A stretch of 64,000 bases of DNA from Halothiobacillus sp. (GTDB lineage Bacteria > Pseudomonadota > Gammaproteobacteria > Halothiobacillales > Halothiobacillaceae): assembly GCA_020061705.1 (NCBI GenBank), contig JAGUXT010000059.1:1-64000 (forward strand). Direction: 5' to 3'. Shown piece after piece: positions 8,604 through 16,727 of the stretch; within the stretch, counting starts at the first letter, position 1, and every line of letters starts with the position of its first letter. A model generated the notes under the pieces. The model saw only the letters and a program-made list of their open reading frames with translations, did no database searches and had not been told where the DNA came from. A program made the translations under genes and the position numbers.

Positions 8604-8942
8604 CTAGCTATCCTCTTTCCGATGTCTGAAGGTCAGTCCGCATTCCAAGCACTGGACGTTATCAAGCACATTACGGTCTAGGGTCTCGCCCGCATGGGCA
8701 CCGGCCATGCCACCGACGGCACTGCCGAACAATCCACCCAACAGTGCACCGGCAAGGCCACCGACAGCACTACCCGCAGGGCCAGCGATAAGTCCAAGAC
8801 CTGCACCAATCTTGGCTCCATCCATGGCACTACGCGCACCATGCGCAGCCCCGCCAACGGCACCAATCAAAGAACCGGCCTTGCGACCACGCTCCAGCGA
8901 GGTGAGGGCGCTTGAATTACAACGAGGGCAACGAATCATCAT
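8604..8942 (-). CDS. Split zinc-ribbon protein with glycine-zipper core
   Basis: About 112 residues. It begins with CPRC and ends with CLECG, the two knuckles of a zinc ribbon. The intervening 75 residues are almost wholly Gly/Ala with GxxxG-type repeats (GLGLIAGPAGSAVGG, GALLGGLFGSAVGG), i.e. a glycine-zipper membrane-inserting hairpin. A plausible fold is a zinc-clamped transmembrane hairpin with both ends in the cytoplasm. The ATG next to a GGAG site was chosen over an adjacent GTG. It is carried on the integrated element between DUF932 and the HUH protein. No specific function is known. Confidence 0.7.
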   Translation of the reverse strand: MMIRCPRCNSSALTSLERGRKAGSLIGAVGGAAHGARSAMDGAKIGAGLGLIAGPAGSAVGGLAGALLGGLFGSAVGGMAGAHAGETLDRNVLDNVQCLECGLTFRHRKEDS

Positions 8943-8945
8943 CAC

Positions 8946-9215
8946 AAAATCTCCACTGAATGAGTTGAATAATGGCCAACGGCCATGACCTTCGATGAAG
9001 GGCTTAGGGGGGAGCCGACAACGAAGGTCACATCAGTGATATGTGATCGAAACATTCTGGAATGGATGTCGAGCAAGACTGTTCGGAAATCAGTTCAGCT
9101 ACGCACAGTGGCTTGCCCCAAACGCTTTAACCAAAAGCTTGTATTGGAGCTGAAAAAATCAGTTCGTTGCCTAGCGTTCTATCCCTGCATCATTCATAAA
9201 AACTGGCAATTCCTT
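8946..9215. other. Intergenic, no gene seen
   Basis: About 270 bp between two minus-strand genes. No conserved frame or structured element was recognised. It presumably holds the promoter of the zinc-ribbon gene. Confidence 0.4.
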
Positions 9216-10229
9216 TTAAGGACATGCCTTATTTTCATGAATGGATGCACGTGGCATTGCTGATCGCATCCTGGGCCTTCCGGGGCGCACACCTTGAATA
9301 CGCTTGACTCGGCTCATGAACAGGGTTCGATCTTTTTCCTTGCTCTTCACCAGAACTTGTTGGTCATTTTTGAAGAAATACCTTAAAGCAGTCAGTAAAT
9401 GACCGCGCTTGGTGGTATCCCAATGATCGACCATGTTGATTCCAGACTCACTGTAGCTGTCAGCCTTGGCATTGCAGTTGTATCCATGTGCGCCATCGCC
9501 AATGACCTCCATCCAGAGGTTGATCAATTGCTGCGCCAGATGACCGCCCTTGCGGGATTTTGAACCATCCAGAAAGACCATGAGATGGGCGTGCAATCCC
9601 CTTGTTTCGCCAAACTCCAGCTTCGCAATGTAGCCCAGTAGGCTATGAAAGCGTGGATCATCATCGACACGACGTAGAAAACGCTTTAGGTCTGAACTGA
9701 CAGACCTTTCAGCGGTGAACCCTCGGTAGAACAAATCGACCCGTAGCACCAACAGACGGCTATGCGTCTCAAAGAGCGAATCAACCAACAGGAATGCACT
9801 TTGACGTTGACGCTCCAGGTTCAAAAGCATCTTTCGCATCTTTTCTTTGTATTGGGTGGTTGATGTTATTTCTCTGATTTTCACAACAAGCGCATTGAAG
9901 TGTTCACCGAGTAGGTCGCCCTCAGAGAGGATGACGTTTGGGTCAGGGAATATCGGATATGGCCATGCCATATCTATACAGGCTTCAAAGAACACAGCGA
10001 CTTGAGGGGCATAAAACTCACGGGGTGAATAAAGACCTCTCATGTAATTCATGACCTGAAGGTATGACGAGATGGGTTCATTTCCTTTGTTCGCGACCAA
10101 GATTCCTTTGGAACTGTTGAATACGAAGACAGGTTTGTCATAACACTGACAAACCTCGACGAAGTGCTTGATGAATATATGCGTGACGGTAGGTATGACA
10201 GAAGTATCGGTGTTCATTGTGGTGTTCAT
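9216..10229 (-). CDS. Inovirus Gp2-family / YagK-YfjJ domain protein (HUH-type)
   Basis: This 337-residue protein has a C-terminal half matching the YagK/YfjJ (inovirus Gp2) pattern. The core HUH-like motif is GLHAHLMVF near residue 212. It follows LEFGETR and precedes LINLWMEVIGDG, the acidic residues and histidines expected of a rolling-circle-type endonuclease fold. In phage satellites and prophages such proteins are thought to be replication initiators. Here it is the gene most likely to act in replication of the excised element. A long AT-rich region lies upstream. Confidence 0.75.
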   Translation of the reverse strand: MNTTMNTDTSVIPTVTHIFIKHFVEVCQCYDKPVFVFNSSKGILVANKGNEPISSYLQVMNYMRGLYSPREFYAPQVAVFFEACIDMAWPYPIFPDPNVILSEGDLLGEHFNALVVKIREITSTTQYKEKMRKMLLNLERQRQSAFLLVDSLFETHSRLLVLRVDLFYRGFTAERSVSSDLKRFLRRVDDDPRFHSLLGYIAKLEFGETRGLHAHLMVFLDGSKSRKGGHLAQQLINLWMEVIGDGAHGYNCNAKADSYSESGINMVDHWDTTKRGHLLTALRYFFKNDQQVLVKSKEKDRTLFMSRVKRIQGVRPGRPRMRSAMPRASIHENKACP

Positions 10230-10753
10230 TTAAAGGTGAATGCTTTAAAAATTAATTTGGGTGGTTGTGTTATGGGTGAATAATTGGATTATCAATATAA
10301 AGTCATGTCTACTCAATGATTTTGTTTATTGTACTTAATGTTTATTAATATGAATTATAAATAATATAAATAACCAAAATTCACGTTTCGATATTTTTTA
10401 ATTATTTGTATTGCTTTGTTTATGATTTGGTGTTTTTTGCTTTTAAAGTTTTGTTTTTATCGCTATTAAGTGTTGGTTTAATTATGCGCGATAATTCATA
10501 TCATTAAACATTGTGTAGGGTATTGCCTTGTCGTTCACTTGAATAAAGCTGGTGTAATTCAATTCATTCATCGTCTATCAAATTTATATGTAAGCTTGAT
10601 TCGCTAAGGAACTACTAATGCTCAACCTTCCGTGACGAAGTAAGTTCATATGTGGCCAACACAGATTTCAAAAAAGAAATTGAAAGGAAAAATGAGGGGG
10701 GTGTCGTGTGTCGGTCACGTAGTGTAGAAAAACAGCAAGTCATGGCCGCAAAA
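10230..10753. other. AT-rich regulatory region between HUH gene and integrase
   Basis: More than 500 bp, conspicuously AT-rich between about 10230 and 10500, with no supported gene. It is a plausible promoter and/or replication-origin region for the HUH-family protein. A 58-codon open stretch on the plus strand ending near 10790 lacks a start codon and may be a remnant. Confidence 0.4.
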
Positions 10754-10787
10754 ATGCTAATCCCGCGAAGATTCGCGGGATTAGCAT
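10754..10787 (-). terminator. Terminator of the integrase gene
   Basis: A perfect inverted repeat with 16-bp arms and a 2-nt centre is followed on the minus strand by TTTTT. It lies just beyond the integrase stop codon, a textbook intrinsic terminator. Confidence 0.9.
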
Positions 10788-10819
10788 GAATAGCGGGGCT
10801 TATGCCTGAAATTTGATGA

Positions 10820-12100
10820 TTAATTAGGTTGTTCATTAAGGCTATTGATGTACAGAATCCTATCAAGATGCTCACCCAATCGCCCCCATGCGTCCATGCG
10901 CTCGGCCTTTAGGTCATAGCGCTGATAAATGCGTTTAATCCTGTTGGCTTCGTCGTGGTTCATGCAACGCTCGATGACCTCAGACAATATGCCGAGCTCT
11001 CCCATAAGAGTTGCGCCAGTCCTGCGCAGGTCATGCGGAGTCCATTTACCGCCGGGTAGGGTCAGGCTGCCTGTAGATTTGCTGCGCCCCTGCATGGCTG
11101 TTTCACGCTGCCTGTCATCCACTTGGCGCGTAATGGTTTTGAGGCAAACGTGCTTGTCCGTGGTGCGCGTTGTCGGATAACACCACGCGCTCCAGCCTGT
11201 CAGTGTGCGCAGTTCTTTAAAATGTCGATGCGCAAACGCACTCATATAGACGGTATGCGTCTTGCCGTTCTTGGTGTCGGGAATCGTCCATGTCCCGGCA
11301 TTGAAGTCGATATGTTCCCAGCGGGCTTGCAAGAGTTCACCAATGCGGACGATGGTTGAAAGTTGAATCCACAAAGCAAGTTCGTTTTGCCGTTCCATCT
11401 TTGCAGCGGGCAGTTGGTCGCGTAAAAGCTTGAGTTCCTCATTACTCAGTACGCGCTCGCGCTCTGTCACTTTGCCGCCTGCATCCTTTTCTTTGGAGAG
11501 TCCAGTCATGGGTGACTTGTCGATCAACTCACGGCGCAAACACCAATTAAAGAATTGGCGCATATCAGCAAAGACGTGGTTGGCCTGAATGCGTGAACCG
11601 CGCATCTTTACACGGTCGAGAATATCTAATACATTAGCCTTGGTAACGTTTCCCAGTTCCTTGTGGCCGACAAAGGGAAGCACATCCTTGGCCAACATTC
11701 TGCGCACTTCAACACCACCATCCTTGCGGCATGTGTCAATTTCTAGCCTTAGCCAGTCTTGGATGACTTGGTGAACGGTTCGAATGCTTTCACGGGCAAG
11801 GCGTTCGGCTTCGGCCTGGCGTTGCAGCTTCTCCTCTTCTTCCTTCGCATGGTCGATTGGACATGTCCCCTCATTAATCAACTTGCGGGCTTCGGCTGCT
11901 TTGGCTCGCGCTTCCTTTAGGCTGACGTGTTCATATTTACCCAGCGCCATGACTTTGCGCTTACCCTTTAACTGGTAACGGAGCACCCATGACCGCACAC
12001 CTGAAGGAAAGATGCGCAGTCGCAATCCTTCACCTATATCCAACAAAATTTCTTTGTCACCTGGTTTGATTGATTCAATTTGTTTGGCTGTAACCGCCAT
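10820..12100 (-). CDS. int: Tyrosine recombinase (phage P4-type integrase)
   Basis: A site-specific recombinase of 426 residues from the start MAVTAKQIESIKPG. It has an N-terminal arm-binding domain (DUF4102-like), a coiled SAM-like core-binding region and a C-terminal catalytic domain with Arg in STIVRIGELLQARW, HDLRRTGATL (His-x-x-Arg), His in MNHDEANRIKR and the nucleophile Tyr in IYQRYD. All catalytic residues are present, so it is probably active. It lies beside a tRNA 3' fragment, the expected attachment target for this family. An upstream in-frame ATG would add seven residues. Confidence 0.92.
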   Translation of the reverse strand: MAVTAKQIESIKPGDKEILLDIGEGLRLRIFPSGVRSWVLRYQLKGKRKVMALGKYEHVSLKEARAKAAEARKLINEGTCPIDHAKEEEEKLQRQAEAERLARESIRTVHQVIQDWLRLEIDTCRKDGGVEVRRMLAKDVLPFVGHKELGNVTKANVLDILDRVKMRGSRIQANHVFADMRQFFNWCLRRELIDKSPMTGLSKEKDAGGKVTERERVLSNEELKLLRDQLPAAKMERQNELALWIQLSTIVRIGELLQARWEHIDFNAGTWTIPDTKNGKTHTVYMSAFAHRHFKELRTLTGWSAWCYPTTRTTDKHVCLKTITRQVDDRQRETAMQGRSKSTGSLTLPGGKWTPHDLRRTGATLMGELGILSEVIERCMNHDEANRIKRIYQRYDLKAERMDAWGRLGEHLDRILYINSLNEQPN

Positions 12101-12269
12101 GCCTCGTCTCCACGTACCCACTCACGTACCCACTTGTACTTGGTTCTTATGATACAGTGCTGGACGATAAAAAACCTAATTTACATAAATATCAATTAGT
12201 TGAGATGTTGCTCTGGACGTATTAAAGCCTTGTTGGAGGATGTAAAACTTAACTGGGGGACTAGTGGTA

Positions 12270-12297
12270 GCAGGTTCAAATCCTGTCGTCCCGACCA
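12270..12297 (+). tRNA. 3' fragment of a tRNA (probably tRNA-Pro), att site of the element
   Basis: A T-arm (GCAGG, loop TTCAAAT, CCTGT), an acceptor 3' strand CGTCCCG, discriminator A and encoded CCA are present, but no D-arm or anticodon arm precedes them. An acceptor beginning CGGGACG is typical of gammaproteobacterial tRNA-Pro, so the fragment is likely the displaced 3' end made by integration. The matching intact tRNA was not found in the window and may lie left of it. Confidence 0.75.
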
Positions 12298-12305
12298 TAT
12301 AAATC

Positions 12306-12339
12306 AAGGGGTTAGCTAGGAATGGCTAAGCCCCTTTTT
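12306..12339 (+). terminator. Terminator downstream of the tRNA fragment
   Basis: AAGGGG-TTAGC pairs with GCTAA-G-CCCCTT around a 7-nt loop and is followed by a run of T residues. It is probably the original terminator of the tRNA gene, which marks where chromosomal sequence resumes. Confidence 0.7.
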
Positions 12340-12790
12340 CTTTGGGCGAAGGTTTTATGGCTGTATGGGTTGCATCCTGAGTTACACGACCAGTGCAGTT
12401 TTGCTTGGGGTAACCGGGGACTTGGCTGGTTGCGGCTGTAACGGTTGGACAAGCCTTGAAAAATTTCCTTTCTGAACGTGAAACAATTTTGCAAAAAATG
12501 GAAGATACTCTATCTTCAGTTTTGGAAGACAACAGCTATTGGCAGGTAAATTTCAATAATAATCGGTGTCTCGAAAGAGAGGAGCGGTTTTATTGGATAT
12601 AACGGCCATGAAAAGGTAATGTGTTAGCATATTTACGCTTCTTATCCAGCATGTCCGATAATACTTATGCGCCGACATTTGTCCCATAGTTAACGCTAGG
12701 TATCGCAGCACAGTTCTCTTAGATGAGACAATCGAATACTGAATGTAATTAACTGGTTTTTATCACCTATCCAACTTATGGAGAAATCAT
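12340..12790. other. Intergenic with a possible decayed ORF
   Basis: A plus-strand frame ending at 12602 (ATG at 12498, 34 codons; MEDTLSSVLEDNS...) has protein-like composition but no recognisable family, and looks like the tail of a decayed gene. The rest, up to the GGAG ribosome-binding site of the next gene, is low-GC and probably carries the promoter of the peptide/radical-SAM unit. Confidence 0.3.
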
Positions 12791-13066
12791 ATGACAAGCA
12801 AAATTACACAACTAGGGGTTGTGCTCGAAGACAAAGAGTCTGGTCTGCGGTTAATGATTGTTCGCCCAGCGAACGACGTGCTTAAGGCAGAGGATCTCAA
12901 ATACAATAACCGTTCCTTGACAGTTTGCAGCATCCAACCGTCAGGTCAGCCTGAAGATGGAATACGTGTCGGAATGGATCCTGGCTCACGCAGCAGATCC
13001 GCACCTTACCCTTTTTCGGCAGGACAATCTGAAGATGGAATTCGTGCTGAAATGGATGCTGACTGA
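12791..13066 (+). CDS. Putative RiPP precursor peptide with duplicated core
   Basis: A 91-residue peptide with a GGAG site 7 nt before ATG. Residues 1-50 look like a folded leader (MTSKITQLGVVLEDKESG...). The C-terminal part carries two copies of a 26-residue unit, GQPEDGIRVGMD and GQSEDGIRAEMD, the first followed by PGSRSRSAPYPFSA. The DNA repeats in frame with a 78-nt period, and the second copy ends where TGA replaces a TCA serine codon of the first. A radical SAM gene follows 38 bp downstream. Together this fits a ribosomally made, enzymatically modified peptide. No known precursor family was recognised, and the modified residues cannot be predicted. Confidence 0.6.
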   Translation: MTSKITQLGVVLEDKESGLRLMIVRPANDVLKAEDLKYNNRSLTVCSIQPSGQPEDGIRVGMDPGSRSRSAPYPFSAGQSEDGIRAEMDAD

Positions 13067-13104
13067 CGTAGTAGGTCAAGCCACGATTAGTAAGGAGTAA
13101 CAGT

Positions 13105-14085
13105 ATGAATTCCATTTCACTGGTTTCAGGCGCATTATCTCTAACCGGAAAATGTACCATTGCCTGCAAGCATTGTTACTCTAACTCAGGGCCGAAGCTT
13201 GAAGCATATCTGAGCACTGTTCGTCTTATTGAGATTGTGAGTACACTTCGGCAACATGGGGTCAAACAAATTTTCCTTGGGGGTGGAGAGCCATTCCTAC
13301 ACGCAGGCCTTGAAGAATTGGTAGGCCACATGTTCAAGATAGGGGTCTTGCCAAGCATTTCCACAAACGGTCACGTATTATCAAACGAACGGCTTGAATC
13401 GTTATACAACGCCGGTCTAAGGTACAACCTATCAGTAAGCTTGGACGGCCCTTCGGAAGAGGTAAATACCCCCATAAGAGGGGCTCACAGTTTCACAAAA
13501 ACATTATTTGGAATGTACCAGCTTTCGGATTTTGGGAAAATACTATGGGGCGTAAACTATGTGAGCTGCAAAGACAATCTCGGGTATGCTCTTGATACAG
13601 CGAAGCTAGCTGCTCGTCTTGGCGCCAGTTACTTCAATTGCATAAAATTCACACCAAGCGGCAGGGGTGAGCGCTATGCTAATGAAATGTCATTAACCGA
13701 TTTGGAATTTAGTAGCGAAGTTACAAATCTCAGCTCGCAATTCACCCCTTTCGGTGAATATTACCAAGACATATACATCTTTGACATTCGATCTGACGTA
13801 GAATCTTGCGATGGTAAAACAATGGCAAATTGTGCGAGATCATACTTTTCTGATTTTTCCATGGAAAATCCACTTGGGGTTAGCATAAACCATTTCGGAG
13901 ATGTATCTCTGGCACCGCCAAATATACCTCTCGGAAACATTAATACCACAAGTCTTGAAGACATTATTTTACGATTGTCAAGTGACGATGTTCTGTCGAA
14001 TTATGAAAGCTGGGTTACAGGCAAAAGCCTTGGAATTCACCCACCTCGAAATCTCTCAAGAAATATGCCAGAGGTTTTAATTTAA
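13105..14085 (+). CDS. Radical SAM peptide-modifying enzyme (putative)
   Basis: A 326-residue protein with an AGGAG site upstream. The [4Fe-4S]/SAM motif is CTIACKHCYS (CxxxCxxC, near residue 17), followed by GGGEPFL (SAM-binding) and the TNGHVLS and LSVSLDGP strands of the radical SAM barrel. The C-terminal part (about 235-326) has the layout of a SPASM/twitch domain (GVSINHFGDVSLAP..IPLGNI), but the cysteine expected after 'GDV' is missing and only a few isolated cysteines remain. It is therefore a degenerate auxiliary domain. It lies directly after the repeat peptide, its likely substrate. Low GC and an attC-like element over its stop codon suggest acquisition as a unit. Confidence 0.85.
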   Translation: MNSISLVSGALSLTGKCTIACKHCYSNSGPKLEAYLSTVRLIEIVSTLRQHGVKQIFLGGGEPFLHAGLEELVGHMFKIGVLPSISTNGHVLSNERLESLYNAGLRYNLSVSLDGPSEEVNTPIRGAHSFTKTLFGMYQLSDFGKILWGVNYVSCKDNLGYALDTAKLAARLGASYFNCIKFTPSGRGERYANEMSLTDLEFSSEVTNLSSQFTPFGEYYQDIYIFDIRSDVESCDGKTMANCARSYFSDFSMENPLGVSINHFGDVSLAPPNIPLGNINTTSLEDIILRLSSDDVLSNYESWVTGKSLGIHPPRNLSRNMPEVLI

Positions 14086-14145
14086 CCGGTGATTAACGAG
14101 GACGCCCATGCTTCTTATGGTCGCCGTTTAACTCGGGTGTTAGCC
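14080..14145 (+). repeat. attC-like palindromic site at the end of the radical SAM gene
   Basis: ATTTAAC (fits RYYYAAC and contains the TAA stop codon) begins a 66-bp imperfect palindrome ending in GTTAGCC (one mismatch to GTTRRRY). The inner arms around CCAT/ATGG pair partly. Its placement at a gene end with an embedded stop codon is typical of cassettes, but the match is weaker than at 990-1059 and 42474-42545. Confidence 0.4.
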
Positions 14146-14448
14146 CACGTAGTCCGCGTAGCCCACAATCGCTACTCTAGGGCGTGTTGCAACCCGCCGA
14201 ATGGATGCTGCCTAACGGTTATCGGAGGCAGTAGTTAAGGTTATGACGCTCTTTTGCCCTAAACGCACCCAATAAGCGCATGACCCGACGCATGGCGGGT
14301 TTCAAAAGCCGCGTATTGCCATTCTCCGGCGCTTCCTTGCAAAGCCTTCGCCTTCCGGCATGGCGCGGCGCGCAATACATCGCTTGAAATCAAGTCCACA
14401 GCGCCCTAAAGTTGTGCTGTAAACAGTACAAATCGGGTGGGGCTCGAC
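14146..14448. other. Intergenic, no gene seen
   Basis: About 300 bp. One small hairpin (CTGCC/GGCAG with GCCTAAC inside) near 14208-14233 may be a degenerate attC remnant. The last part presumably carries the YefM-YoeB promoter. Confidence 0.35.
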
Positions 14449-14706
14449 ATGCGTGTGGTGAATTTCTCCGAGGCGCGCAATAGCCTCAAAAAAGTGATCG
14501 ATCAGGTCATCGACGATGCCGATTTTACGGTGATTGCGCGCCGTGATGCGCCGGATGCCGTGGTGATGTCGCTGGAAACCTTTAATGGCTTGATGGAAAC
14601 CGTTCATCTTTTGCGTTCGCCTGCGAATGCCGCGCATTTGGCGCGCTCGATGGAGCAGTTTCATCAAGGGCAGCTTGCGCATCGGGACTTGGTTGATGCC
14701 GAGTGA
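14449..14706 (+). CDS. yefM: YefM/Phd-family antitoxin
   Basis: 85 residues from MRVVNFSEARN, the typical start of YefM (an ATG four codons earlier is also possible). The N-terminal half is the Phd/YefM DNA-binding fold (VNFSEARNSLKKVIDQV...VIARRDAPDAVVMS). The acidic/hydrophobic tail would wrap the toxin. It binds and neutralises YoeB and represses the operon. Its end overlaps the toxin start by 11 nt, so the two are translationally coupled. Confidence 0.92.
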   Translation: MRVVNFSEARNSLKKVIDQVIDDADFTVIARRDAPDAVVMSLETFNGLMETVHLLRSPANAAHLARSMEQFHQGQLAHRDLVDAE

Positions 14707-14977
14707 GCCGAAGCTTCTCACCTTGACTTGGACGCTGGCCGCTTGGGCTGATTATGAGTATTGGCAAGGCCAGGACAGGAAAACCCTCAAGCGTATCAAC
14801 ACCCTGATTAAAGATTGCCTGCGTGAGCCCTTTGGTGGCCTGGGCAAGCCTGAGTCGCTCAGGGAAAACCTTTCGGGTTTGTGGTCGCGGCGCATTGATG
14901 ACACGCATCGTCTGGTTTACTGCGTCGAAGGTCGCTCGCTGGTCATCATCGCCTGTCGTTACCATTACCAGCCCTAG
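14696..14977 (+). CDS. yoeB: YoeB-family mRNA interferase toxin
   Basis: 93 residues from MPSEPKLLTLTW. RelE/YoeB fold features are present: the WADYEYWQGQDRKTLKRIN helix, KPESLRENLSGLWSRRI, the HRLVY strand and the C-terminal CRYHY, which carries the catalytic His-Tyr. All expected catalytic residues appear present, so it is probably functional. It cleaves mRNA on the ribosome when the antitoxin is degraded. Confidence 0.93.
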   Translation: MPSEPKLLTLTWTLAAWADYEYWQGQDRKTLKRINTLIKDCLREPFGGLGKPESLRENLSGLWSRRIDDTHRLVYCVEGRSLVIIACRYHYQP

Positions 14978-15026
14978 CTTGATGACGGTTGATGGATGGT
15001 GCAGGGCAGGCTTAGTTGAATATCGC

Positions 15027-16694
15027 TCAGCGAGTGCTGTATACCCGCGCCATGCCCTCCACCCGAGGGTCACTCGCCGCTTCAACACGATCCGTTGCCT
15101 TGTCCCATACCACGGCTTGCATATTGCCCCAAGGCTGCTGTTCGTTCAGGGTGTGGCCGCGTGCCTGTAGCGCTTGGCGCGTGGTGGTGTCCAGTGCATT
15201 GGGTTCGTGCTGGATGACATCCGGCAGGTATTGGTGGTGGATGCGCGGGCGGCTGACCCAGGCCAGCGGCGGTTTGCCATCGACGGCTGCGAGGGTGCCG
15301 AGCAAGACCATGGTGATGATGCGGCTGCCGCCGGGAGAGCCGAGGATGGCCAGGCGTTGCTCGTTGCGCACGAAGGTGGGGGTCATGCTGGAGAGCATGC
15401 GCTTGCCGGGGGCGATGGCATTCGCTTCTGCGCCGACCAGTCCGTAGGCATTGGGTACGCCGGGTTTGAGCGAGAAGTCGTCCATTTCGTCGTTGAGCAA
15501 CACGCCGGTGCCGGGTGGCACGAAGGCGGCGCCGAAGGGGTAGTTGATGCTCAGGGTGGCGGAGACAGCGTTGCCGTCCTGGTCGAGGATGGAAAAATGG
15601 GTGGTGTCGTTGCCGCCATCCGTGCGGACTGCGCCGGGCAGGTTGGCGCTGGGCGTGGCCTTGTCCTTGCGCATGGAGGCGCGCAGGCCGTCGGCGTAGT
15701 AGGGATGCAGCAGGCGCTCGCTGGGTATGGCGACGCTATCCGGGTCGCCCAGAAACTCCGCCCGGTCGCGGTAGGCGCGGCGCATGGCTTCGACGATCAG
15801 GTGCAGCCGCGTGCTTTCGTCCAGCGCCTTGAGGTCAAAGCCGGAGAGGATGTTGAGCATGGTGACCAAGGCAATACCGCCGGAGGATGGCGGCGCGGCG
15901 GAGATGATTTCGAAGCTGCGATAGCGCCCGCGTATCGGCTCGCGTTCTACGACGCGATAGTCGGCCAGATCTTTTGCCGTCCAGATGCCGCCCGCCTTGC
16001 GCACGCCGTCTACCAGCCTTGCGGCCACTTCGCCATGATAGAAGCCATCCGCACCGTCGTTGGCCATGCGCTCCAGCACGTCTGCCAGCTCGGGCTGGCG
16101 GATCATCTCACCCAAGGCTGGAGCCTGACCCTGACGCAGGAATAGCCGGGCGGCGTCCTTGTCCTGGTTCAGTGCCGCCAGTCGGAAGCTGGCCATGCGG
16201 CGATAGTGCTCGGTGACTGGAAAGCCGTCGCGCGCCAGGCGGATGGCCGGGGCGAGCGCTACGGACAGTGGCACGCGCCCATAATGCTGCGTCAGATGAT
16301 CCAGCGCGGCAGGCACGCCGGGAATCGCGGCAGCAAGTGCGCCGTCCATGGAGGCCTTGGGGATGACTTCGCCTTGCGCGTCCAGATACATGTCACGCTG
16401 CGCCGCCAGCGGTGCGCGTTCACGCCCGTCGATCATCACTTGCCGATCCTGTTCGGCGATGTGCAGCAACCAGAAGCCACCGCCGCCAATGCCGGAGCTG
16501 TAGGGTTCGACCACCGCCAGCGCAGCGCTGACCGCCACGGCGGCATCAAAGGCATTGCCACCTGCATGGAGTACCTCAAAACCCGCTTCGGTGGCGAGCG
16601 GATGGGCGGAAGCAATGGCGGCAGCGGGCGGGTGGTCTGCGGCATGCAGCGGTGACAGGAGCAGGGCGAGCAGGAATAGGGCGGTGTGTTTCAT
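15027..16694 (-). CDS. ggt: Gamma-glutamyltransferase
   Basis: A 555-residue periplasmic enzyme that transfers or hydrolyses the gamma-glutamyl group of glutathione. It starts with a cleavable Sec signal (MKHTALFLLALLLSPLHA). The large-subunit motifs GGNAFDAAVA and SSGIGGGGF follow. The autocatalytic processing site and nucleophile are the first Thr of TTHFSILD after DGGND (near residue 367). Small-subunit signatures such as LLNDEMDDFS and the PGGSRI oxyanion segment are intact. It stands alone between a TA module and a duplicated lpxB tail. Confidence 0.95.
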   Translation of the reverse strand: MKHTALFLLALLLSPLHAADHPPAAAIASAHPLATEAGFEVLHAGGNAFDAAVAVSAALAVVEPYSSGIGGGGFWLLHIAEQDRQVMIDGRERAPLAAQRDMYLDAQGEVIPKASMDGALAAAIPGVPAALDHLTQHYGRVPLSVALAPAIRLARDGFPVTEHYRRMASFRLAALNQDKDAARLFLRQGQAPALGEMIRQPELADVLERMANDGADGFYHGEVAARLVDGVRKAGGIWTAKDLADYRVVEREPIRGRYRSFEIISAAPPSSGGIALVTMLNILSGFDLKALDESTRLHLIVEAMRRAYRDRAEFLGDPDSVAIPSERLLHPYYADGLRASMRKDKATPSANLPGAVRTDGGNDTTHFSILDQDGNAVSATLSINYPFGAAFVPPGTGVLLNDEMDDFSLKPGVPNAYGLVGAEANAIAPGKRMLSSMTPTFVRNEQRLAILGSPGGSRIITMVLLGTLAAVDGKPPLAWVSRPRIHHQYLPDVIQHEPNALDTTTRQALQARGHTLNEQQPWGNMQAVVWDKATDRVEAASDPRVEGMARVYSTR

Positions 16695-16727
16695 GCGGCT
16701 TTTCCGTAACGAAGCGAGAGCAGGCTC

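Noticed and set aside
10615-10875. An 86-codon minus-strand frame overlapping the integrase end
   Set aside because: It spans the integrase terminator and has no recognisable family or ribosome-binding site.
12897-13169. A 90-codon minus-strand frame over the peptide gene
   Set aside because: It is antisense to the repeat-containing precursor, lacks a good ribosome-binding site and its own internal repeat merely mirrors the DNA duplication.
14208-14241. A further attC site (GCCTAAC ... GTTAAGG)
   Set aside because: The two boxes are only about 30 bp apart, too short for an attC, and the second box does not fit the consensus.
15016-15447. Plus-strand ORFs across the gamma-glutamyltransferase gene
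   Set aside because: High-GC antisense frames of a clearly conserved gene, with no domains of their own.
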